From contig CAIPMW010000076.1 in assembly GCA_903866255.1 (NCBI GenBank), positions 62,001 through 126,000 on the forward strand: a stretch of DNA of 64,000 bases. Reading direction: 5' to 3'. Positions 57,923 through 64,000 of the stretch are shown here, one piece after another (position 1 is the first letter of the stretch; each line of letters begins with the position of its first letter). This DNA comes from an uncultured Chlorobiaceae bacterium. Its GTDB lineage: Bacteria; Bacteroidota; Chlorobiia; Chlorobiales; Chlorobiaceae. The notes under the pieces are model-generated. The model saw nothing but the letters and a program-made list of their open reading frames with translations, was not told where the DNA came from and made no database searches. The translations under genes and the position numbers were made by a program.

Positions 57923-59191
57923 TCACAGACTACTGTCCCTCAGAACGGTAATCGGCTCAAGTTTAGCGGCTCGCGCTGACGGAATAATTGCCGCAAGCGT
58001 GCTGATCAGCACCGTTATGCCGATAATAAGCAGAAAATAGAGAGGATTCCAGGACATACTGAAGCCTGTTTTGGTCAAAGGCCCCTGAGAACTCTCTATA
58101 GGAAGGCTTGCAAGAAGATTGATTGACCCAATTGCCATGACCCCTCCTACAAGCGCTCCTGCCAATCCCACCATAAATCCCTCAAAAATAAACATGCTCA
58201 CCATCTCAACAGCAGAAAATCCGAGTGACTTCATGATGGCAATGTCGCGGCTCTTTTCAAAAACGGTGGTTACCAGAATATTTGCAACTCCAAACCCGGA
58301 GACAATACCAACAAAGCCAACCAGAGAGAAAACGATGTACCCGATACGGGTAAAAAGGGAAAGTAGACTAGCATTTTCCGTCTGCCAGGTCAGGCAACGA
58401 TAACCGGTAACCCTCTCAAGATCTCCTGCAAGTGAGGCATTGTCAAACGGGTCTGCCACTTTAAGCGCTATGCCCGACACTTTGTTGGCAGGCAATCCCT
58501 CAATAATCTGGGCAAATTTGAGAGAGACAAGAACACTGTTGTCAACAGCATTGATGCCGGAAAAAAAGATTCCCGCCACCTTGCACTGCCGACTTTTTCC
58601 AGACGCAGGAATAATAACTACCTGATCATTCAGCTTGAGATTCATATCCTTTGCAACTGTTCTCCCGACAAGAAGCGCATGTGTGGTTTTTTCAAACAGG
58701 GCAATATCACCCTTGATTATTTTTTTGCGGATACCACTGATAGCATCCTCCCGGTCAATCAAAACACCTTTAAGGAGAATTGGCTGATTTCGACTCCCTT
58801 TTACCGCCATAACCTGGGCATTGACATAGGGAGAGACTGCCGTAACCTGTTTTTGATACGCAGGTGAAGCGAACAGAGTAAGAATCTGTCTATAGTTGCG
58901 CACCTCTTCTTGCTCAAGTTTCTGGATATTGTTATCAACAAAAGCCACTTCAGAGAACTCCTCCCGGTTGAAAAGGTTCAACGGCACAGGATGAGTTTTT
59001 TCCCCTTTAACAGTTATATGCGGTGCAACATTAACGATTGTTTCAATAAATGATTCAAGAAGTCCCCTGGTCAGGGAGTTGGTGGTAATCAATACCATCG
59101 TGCTTATGGCAACACCAAAGATGGTGGTCAATGTCTGTCGGCGGCGTCCTATCAGATGACGTACCGCTATAGCAAACAGCGTTTTCAGCAT
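57923..59191 (-). CDS. ABC transporter permease, LolC/LolE/MacB (FtsX) family
   Basis: The 422-residue protein has one N-terminal membrane helix (TIFGVAISTMVLITTNSL), a large periplasmic domain, and three C-terminal helices near IGYIVFSLVGFVGIVSGFGVANIL. The cytoplasmic loop SRDIAIMKSLGFSA is the coupling motif of FtsX permeases. It may move lipoproteins (Lol) or other substrates; its ATPase is not adjacent in this window. ATG at 59191 is preferred over an upstream frame. Confidence 0.88.
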   Translation of the reverse strand: MLKTLFAIAVRHLIGRRRQTLTTIFGVAISTMVLITTNSLTRGLLESFIETIVNVAPHITVKGEKTHPVPLNLFNREEFSEVAFVDNNIQKLEQEEVRNYRQILTLFASPAYQKQVTAVSPYVNAQVMAVKGSRNQPILLKGVLIDREDAISGIRKKIIKGDIALFEKTTHALLVGRTVAKDMNLKLNDQVVIIPASGKSRQCKVAGIFFSGINAVDNSVLVSLKFAQIIEGLPANKVSGIALKVADPFDNASLAGDLERVTGYRCLTWQTENASLLSLFTRIGYIVFSLVGFVGIVSGFGVANILVTTVFEKSRDIAIMKSLGFSAVEMVSMFIFEGFMVGLAGALVGGVMAIGSINLLASLPIESSQGPLTKTGFSMSWNPLYFLLIIGITVLISTLAAIIPSARAAKLEPITVLRDSSL

Positions 59192-59299
59192 GATGAAACC
59201 AATTCTATCCGCAGGTAAAAAGTTATGAACTATTTTTATCAAGATATGCTATCTTGGGCAGAGTATACAGAGATCTTTCACGGAACCTTTCCAGATGGC

Positions 59300-60373
59300 A
59301 TGAACGACACTCCAGACAATATAACAATTGAGCGCAAGCATAACCACGTGGAGATATGTCTGCACGGTGATGTTGTTTTTAACAGCAAAACGACAGGGCT
59401 TGAGCGATTTGAGTTTGTCCATAATGCATTGCCTGAAATCTCTTTCTCCGATATTGACCTCTCAACAACGTTTCTTGGAAGAAAAATCGGGGCCCCCCTG
59501 ATGATCTCTTCCATGACCGGGGGATACAGCGAAGCTGCTACAATCAACCAGCATCTTGCAGAGGCTGCCGAACGATTCAACATTCCGCTTGGCGTTGGCA
59601 GTATGCGACAGGCGTTAGAAAATGCTTCCTATCGCGAAAGTTTTGCCATTACACGAAAGTTCGCACCTTCAATCCAGATTTTTGCAAACATTGGTGCACC
59701 GGAGATTGCCAAAGGGTTGAGTAAAAGCGACATCAATACGATGCTCGATCTGTTACATGCCAATGGGCTGATTGTACACCTTAATGCAGCACAGGAGCTT
59801 TTTCAGCCTGAGGGCAACACAAATTTTCGACATGTTCTTCACCAACTTGCAACGCTCACCAATACTATCACGGTGCCGGTTATTGTCAAAGAGGTTGGAT
59901 GTGGTATTTCGGCAACCGTTGCCCGACAACTGATAGAGGCAGGGGTAAGCGTCATTGATGTAGCAGGTTCTGGAGGAATCAGTTGGCAGAAAGTTGAAGA
60001 GATTCGTTATATCCGGCAATTCGGCCAGGAAAATCGTTTCAGTCCGGGAGCTCTTGACCTTCTTCTAAACTGGGGAATTACTACGGCTCAATGCCTGCTG
60101 GATATCCGCGAGCTTAAAAAAGAGCACCCGGAGTTTATGGACGTTGAAATCATCGCTTCAGGTGGAATAGCGTGCGGCACTGATATTGCCACTTCACTGG
60201 CGCTTGGAGCCCGGCTTGCCGCCTCTGCACGATATATCCTTAAAGCGCTGCACGAAGGAGTCCTTGAAAAAACAATCGAGACCTGGGTTAACGATCTCCG
60301 GGCTGTGATGTTCCTGACAGGAGCCGCAACCATTGAGGATCTCAGAAACAAAAGACTTCTTATCAAACACTGA
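59300..60373 (+). CDS. fni: Isopentenyl-diphosphate isomerase, type 2
   Basis: The 357-residue FMN enzyme has [53 protein letters not shown] and [12 protein letters not shown]. It interconverts IPP and DMAPP. ATG at 59300 matches the family start ([13 protein letters not shown]); an upstream frame to 59225 is not conserved. It supplies DMAPP for the polyprenyl synthase next door, 17 nt downstream. Confidence 0.94.
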   Translation: MNDTPDNITIERKHNHVEICLHGDVVFNSKTTGLERFEFVHNALPEISFSDIDLSTTFLGRKIGAPLMISSMTGGYSEAATINQHLAEAAERFNIPLGVGSMRQALENASYRESFAITRKFAPSIQIFANIGAPEIAKGLSKSDINTMLDLLHANGLIVHLNAAQELFQPEGNTNFRHVLHQLATLTNTITVPVIVKEVGCGISATVARQLIEAGVSVIDVAGSGGISWQKVEEIRYIRQFGQENRFSPGALDLLLNWGITTAQCLLDIRELKKEHPEFMDVEIIASGGIACGTDIATSLALGARLAASARYILKALHEGVLEKTIETWVNDLRAVMFLTGAATIEDLRNKRLLIKH

Positions 60374-60390
60374 CCGGTTTCATCATAACT

Positions 60391-61383
60391 ATGCCTATTA
60401 CACAGGAACTTGTTGAAAAAAAATACTCTTTTTACCACAAGAAGATCAATGATGCGCTTGACAGGTGTTTTGACAGGGAAAGCCCTGTCACCCTTTATGC
60501 TCCTGCAAGGTATATTCTTGAGGGGAAGGGTAAAAGAATCCGTCCATTTCTGACGCTGCTTGCGTCAGAAGCGGTATGTGGCTCTTCGGAAGAGGCGCTC
60601 AATGTGGCTCTTGCTGTTGAAATTCTCCACAACTTTACCCTGATCCACGACGACATAATGGACCAGGCAGAGCTCCGTCACGGCAGACTTACCGTTCACA
60701 GGAAGTGGAACATCAATGCCGCGATCCTTGCAGGAGATATGATGATTGCTTATGCCTATGATCTTGCGCTGCAGGCGAAAAGTAACCGCCATGCTGAACT
60801 TGTCCATATTCTCAACCACGCCAATATCACTATCTGTGAAGGGCAGGCGCTCGACATGGAGCTTGAAGAGAAACAGGATGTCACCATAGCCGACTATCTC
60901 GACATGATTGCCAAGAAAACCGGACGGCTCATTTCAGCCGCACTTGAAGCGGGTGGAGTTGCCGGTGATGCAACGAAGGAACAGCTTCAAAGCCTGGTGC
61001 TATTCGGGGAAAAAATAGGCCGCGCTTTTCAGATACAGGATGACTATCTTGATATTATGGCTGAAGATGGAAAATCAGGCAAGATGGCCGGTGGAGATAT
61101 CATCAATGGCAAAAAGACCTGGCTACTACTCCGTTCTTTAGAGCTGACTGCAGGTGCTGATCACGATCTTCTTCGCTCAATCGTCATCAATAAGGGTATT
61201 GGCGCAGAGAGGGTGCCGGAAGTGAAGGATCTTTTTGAAAAATGTGGAGTCCTTGAAGAGACTGCCGCACTGATCAACAAAAATACAGAAGAGGCGCTGT
61301 TTGCTCTGGAGAGCCTGCCTCATGCAGAGGGAAAAGAGTACCTGAAAGGGTTTGCGCATATCCTGATGCAGAGAGACTTTTAA
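60391..61383 (+). CDS. Polyprenyl (geranylgeranyl/octaprenyl-type) diphosphate synthase
   Basis: The 330-residue trans-prenyltransferase has the first aspartate-rich motif DDIMD (87-91) and the second DDYLD (217-221), with GKGKRIRP and GEGQALDMELEE. In phototrophs it supplies tails for carotenoids, chlorophyll or quinones. Chain length cannot be read with confidence; the residues before DDIMD (NFTLIH) lack bulky aromatics at some positions. It follows fni by 17 nt and precedes dprA by 12 nt. Confidence 0.9.
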   Translation: MPITQELVEKKYSFYHKKINDALDRCFDRESPVTLYAPARYILEGKGKRIRPFLTLLASEAVCGSSEEALNVALAVEILHNFTLIHDDIMDQAELRHGRLTVHRKWNINAAILAGDMMIAYAYDLALQAKSNRHAELVHILNHANITICEGQALDMELEEKQDVTIADYLDMIAKKTGRLISAALEAGGVAGDATKEQLQSLVLFGEKIGRAFQIQDDYLDIMAEDGKSGKMAGGDIINGKKTWLLLRSLELTAGADHDLLRSIVINKGIGAERVPEVKDLFEKCGVLEETAALINKNTEEALFALESLPHAEGKEYLKGFAHILMQRDF

Positions 61384-61395
61384 CCACTGTGCGTT

Positions 61396-62547
61396 ATGCA
61401 GCATCCTGATACGATGGAACAGAGGCATCTTCTTCTTCTCCTGACACTTGTTCCGGGTATCGGACCGGCAAGAATCAAGGCAATAGCCGCCCATTTTCCC
61501 AATCTGGCAGATGTTCTGCATGCCAACTTCAATGAACTTGTTCAGATATCGGGAATTGGTGAATCGCTTGCCCGACAGATGCACCATTTTCTTCACCATG
61601 CGCCATCAAGAGAAGAGGCCATGCGCACAGCCGAGGAGCAGATTACCTCACTTCACCGCCACAATGCAACCATCATAACCATTCTTGATCATGATTATCC
61701 GCAACTGTTGAAGGAGATATATGACCCACCGCCATGCCTCTTTGTGCGGGGAAAACTTCCGCCTGCGGAGTCATTGAGTCTTGCTGTGGTCGGAACAAGG
61801 TATGCTTCGCACTATGGCAAACAAGTTACGGCTCTGCTATGCAAGGGGCTGGTCAATTGCGGCATTACCATTTTCAGTGGCCTGGCTTATGGTATTGATA
61901 TGGCTGCACATACGGCGACTCTTGAACATGGAGGAATAACGGTTGCTGTACTTGCAAGCGGCATAGAGACCATCTATACCGATCCCAAGGGAAAACTATG
62001 GCCAAAAATTATTGAACAGGGTGCTATTATTTCAGAAGAGTGGATTGGCTCTGAACTCTCTCCAGGAAAATTCCCAAAAAGAAATCGCATTATTTCAGGC
62101 ATCACTTCAGGCACCATCGTCATTGAGTCTGATCTGAAAGGGGGATCACTGATTACTGCCGCCTCTGCGCTTGAGCAGAACAGGGAAGTTTTTGCTATCC
62201 CGGGGAGTATTTTTTCAAGAACTTCAAGGGGAACGAACAAGCTCATCCAGCAGGGTCAGGCAAAGGCGATCATGGACGTTGAGGATATCATCAGCGAACT
62301 GGGAGGTCAAGCGCCCAAAAGTTGTTCAGCAGGGATTGCTCCAGCCCAGGAGAGCCGCGACAACCACCTCACACCTTCTGAAAAAGACATTATCCGTTGT
62401 ATGGGAAGTGCGCCCATACACATAGATGCTCTTGCCACTGCCTCAGGACTTGATATCCCTTCTCTTCTTGTGAACCTGTTTGAACTCGAACTGAACGGCA
62501 CTGTTGTACAGCATCCAGGGCAATTTTTCCAGAAAAAAACCTTTTGA
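61396..62547 (+). CDS. dprA: DNA processing protein DprA (Smf)
   Basis: The 383-residue DprA has an N-terminal helix-hairpin-helix (LVPGIGPARIKAIAAHFPN). The Rossmann fold carries VVGTRYASHYGK, SGLAYGIDMAAH, GTIVIESDLKGGSLITA and FAIPGSI, and a C-terminal winged helix follows. It loads RecA on incoming DNA in natural competence and is also found widely without competence. It is in an operon with fni and the polyprenyl synthase. Confidence 0.94.
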   Translation: MQHPDTMEQRHLLLLLTLVPGIGPARIKAIAAHFPNLADVLHANFNELVQISGIGESLARQMHHFLHHAPSREEAMRTAEEQITSLHRHNATIITILDHDYPQLLKEIYDPPPCLFVRGKLPPAESLSLAVVGTRYASHYGKQVTALLCKGLVNCGITIFSGLAYGIDMAAHTATLEHGGITVAVLASGIETIYTDPKGKLWPKIIEQGAIISEEWIGSELSPGKFPKRNRIISGITSGTIVIESDLKGGSLITAASALEQNREVFAIPGSIFSRTSRGTNKLIQQGQAKAIMDVEDIISELGGQAPKSCSAGIAPAQESRDNHLTPSEKDIIRCMGSAPIHIDALATASGLDIPSLLVNLFELELNGTVVQHPGQFFQKKTF

Positions 62548-62616
62548 AAACCTTCTGCTCTTTCAATAAACAGGTTATTCAGCTTTGTGTAGTTTTTTAT
62601 CAGGGAATTATTACCT

Positions 62617-62644
62617 TTGACATGATATATCCAGAAATTATACA
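62617..62644 (+). promoter_or_regulatory. Candidate sigma-70-type promoter before skp-lptC
   Basis: TTGACA at 62617-62622, a 16-nt spacer and TATACA at 62639-62644 form a good consensus promoter. The start codon of the skp-like gene lies 50 nt further on. It fits the AT-rich gap after dprA. Confidence 0.55.
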
Positions 62645-62693
62645 TTCAAAGGTACGGAAGCATTACTCACGCTAACCTAAACAATTAACATTG

Positions 62694-63242
62694 ATGAGTC
62701 ATTCAAAAGAATTTATTAACCTGTCTCGCCGTATCATTATGGCTGTCGGATTGAGTCTGGCACTGGTTGGGCCTGAGTCATTTGCGGCCCAGGATGGAAC
62801 AAAGGTCAGCGTAGTAGATTCGGGCAAAATTATCCAAATGCTGCCTGAAACAAAACAAGCTGAGGCTACATTACAGGCAACCGCCGTTCCCTTGCAGAAA
62901 GAGCTGGATCGGTTAAATCAGGAGTATCAGAAATCAGTAGCCACATATCGGCAACAGGCTGCCTCACTGACAAAAACAGCTCGGGATCAGAAAGAGAAGG
63001 ACCTTGGCGCAAAAGGCCTTGCCCTTGAAAAATATCAGCAGGAGAAATTTGGACGTGGAGGTGTTGTAGAAAAGAAACAGCAGGAACTGCTCACGCCGAT
63101 TCGCGAGAAAGTGTTGGCCGCTGTCGAGTCTGTTGCTCAAAAAGAGGGAGTTACCCTTGTTCTTGAAAAGAATATTTCTATTTATGTCACACCTGAAAAT
63201 GATCTTACCTTCAAGGTTCTGGACAAGTTGAATATCAAGTAA
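62694..63242 (+). CDS. skp: OmpH/Skp-family periplasmic chaperone
   Basis: The 182-residue protein has a signal region (RRIIMAVGLSLALVGPESFA). A long coiled coil follows (ETKQAEATLQATAVPLQKEL onward), then FGRGGVVEKKQQELL and the C-terminal strand TLVLEKNISIYV. This is the jellyfish-like Skp family, which carries unfolded outer-membrane proteins to BamA (44942-47449). ATG at 62694 follows a TTG at 62691. Confidence 0.85.
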   Translation: MSHSKEFINLSRRIIMAVGLSLALVGPESFAAQDGTKVSVVDSGKIIQMLPETKQAEATLQATAVPLQKELDRLNQEYQKSVATYRQQAASLTKTARDQKEKDLGAKGLALEKYQQEKFGRGGVVEKKQQELLTPIREKVLAAVESVAQKEGVTLVLEKNISIYVTPENDLTFKVLDKLNIK

Positions 63243-63254
63243 TGCTCTGCTGAA

Positions 63255-63803
63255 TTGAGAAGAATCGTTGCCCTTATTCTGCTTGTTCTTTTGATCGTAA
63301 TGCAGGGATGCAGTGGGAATGTCAAAAATAGCAGTCCCGCTTTCAAGGTGGTTGTTTTGCGACAAAATCTGATACAGGAGAGCTGGATGGTCAGGGTAGC
63401 TCTCACTGAGTCAGGTAGGCACTGCGGGATCGTTCAGGCGGCTCACGAAGCAGAGTATAGAACAAAGAGGGGCAGCGAACACCATCTTGATGGGGGAGTA
63501 AAAGTAACCCTCTTTGACGTCAAAGGCAATGCAACAACGACCATAACAGCGCGACATGCGGTGATTCATGATAATCAGGATGTTGAGGCAATGGGGCACG
63601 TTGTCATTACCTCGACTGATGGAACGGTAATAAGCACAGAATACGTCAAGAGAAGCGCAAGGGATAATATGATACGTTCAGACAGAGCTGTTACCATAAC
63701 CATGCTGGATGATGTAATTCGAGGAGAGGGTTTTGAAAGTGATCAGGCCTTAAAAAAGTATCGGATTTTCCGGGGAAGTGGAGAGGCCCTTATACAACAA
63801 TAA
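63255..63803 (+). CDS. lptC: LptC-like LPS export protein
   Basis: The 182-residue protein starts with a membrane/lipoprotein segment ([18 protein letters not shown]) with a lipobox. A beta-jellyroll resembling LptC follows ([48 protein letters not shown]). The start is TTG at 63255; an in-frame TAA (the skp stop) lies 12 nt upstream, so no earlier start is possible. It would bridge the LPS transporter between membranes. Confidence 0.8.
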   Translation: MRRIVALILLVLLIVMQGCSGNVKNSSPAFKVVVLRQNLIQESWMVRVALTESGRHCGIVQAAHEAEYRTKRGSEHHLDGGVKVTLFDVKGNATTTITARHAVIHDNQDVEAMGHVVITSTDGTVISTEYVKRSARDNMIRSDRAVTITMLDDVIRGEGFESDQALKKYRIFRGSGEALIQQ

Positions 63804-63819
63804 TGAAGTTAGTTTGTTC

Positions 63820-64000
63820 ATGAAATTACACGTTCTGAAGTCTAAAATACACAACGCTATTGTAACAAGCGGTGATCTCGAATATGAAGGCAGCATCACT
63901 ATTGATAATGAGCTGCTTGAAATGGCAAATATGATTCCCAACGAAAAAGTACTTGTTGTCAATAATAACAATGGCGAGCGCTTTGAGACATACATTATCA
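63820..64000 (+). CDS. panD: Aspartate 1-decarboxylase PanD, N-terminal part
   Basis: The window ends within this gene. The first 60 residues read [16 protein letters not shown], then [10 protein letters not shown] (cleavage site Gly-Ser in YEGS), and [14 protein letters not shown]. This is PanD, a pyruvoyl enzyme that makes beta-alanine for pantothenate and CoA. ATG at 63820 starts the family sequence. It follows lptC by 16 nt. Confidence 0.93.
   Translation, partial: MKLHVLKSKIHNAIVTSGDLEYEGSITIDNELLEMANMIPNEKVLVVNNNNGERFETYII

Overview
The window reads as chromosomal DNA of a green sulfur bacterium (Chlorobiaceae; a Chlorobium or Pelodictyon type). The main pointers are a 75-residue chlorosome envelope protein of the CsmB/CsmF family at 13.0 kb and a succinyl-CoA synthetase alpha subunit suited to the reductive TCA cycle. 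A full Gram-negative envelope gene set (LpxB, KdsD, BamA, Skp, LptC, LolC/E-type permease) and isoprenoid genes typical of a phototroph agree with this. Shine-Dalgarno sites are often weak, and several GTG or TTG starts are the only reasonable choices. The species cannot be named from this sequence.

Layout. 0-3 kb is a decayed accessory region: a partial gene cut by the window edge, palindromic elements, an AAA-ATPase/PD-(D/E)XK protein, and remnants of a dioxygenase and a YceI protein. 3-13 kb is housekeeping: PPC-domain protein, DEAD-box helicase, YgjP-type metallopeptidase, a Cys/Met PLP enzyme behind a SAM riboswitch and terminator, MnmA, an esterase and cobalamin-dependent MetH. 13-21 kb holds the chlorosome gene, an L,D-transpeptidase, and the oxidative pentose-phosphate genes (pgl facing zwf-gnd) beside a glycosyltransferase. 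21-30 kb holds an outer-membrane protein, TerC protein, rRNA/tRNA methyltransferase, SDR enzyme, and a tight run of three small envelope-stress-type proteins leading into a 1,186-codon GH13 enzyme.

30.1-33.1 kb is an accessory island with three toxin-antitoxin-like modules: a nuclease-like protein with DUF2283, DUF433 with an eroded partner, and HicAB. A WG-repeat lipoprotein lies among them. The first module sits between imperfect 29-nt direct repeats. 33-41 kb is envelope and stress: LpxB, a phosphohexomutase, an ECF sigma factor with a membrane protein and two Spy/CpxP-like proteins, a polysaccharide flippase and KdsD. 41-50 kb holds sucD, gatA, uppS-bamA, a bifunctional-nuclease-domain protein and an electron-transfer flavoprotein pair. 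50-54 kb holds tRNA-Leu, tRNA-Lys, a 35-residue mS38-like ribosomal protein not found by length-limited gene calling, rho, folC, ruvA and rpsT. 54-64 kb holds a GlmM-type mutase, an MsbA-like ABC exporter, an FtsX-like permease, type 2 IPP isomerase, a polyprenyl diphosphate synthase, dprA, skp-lptC and the start of panD.

Nothing here is a clear new multi-gene system. The most interesting parts are the repeat-flanked toxin-antitoxin island, the ECF sigma/Spy-like module, the SAM-controlled attenuator, and the GH13 enzyme coupled to small membrane-stress proteins.
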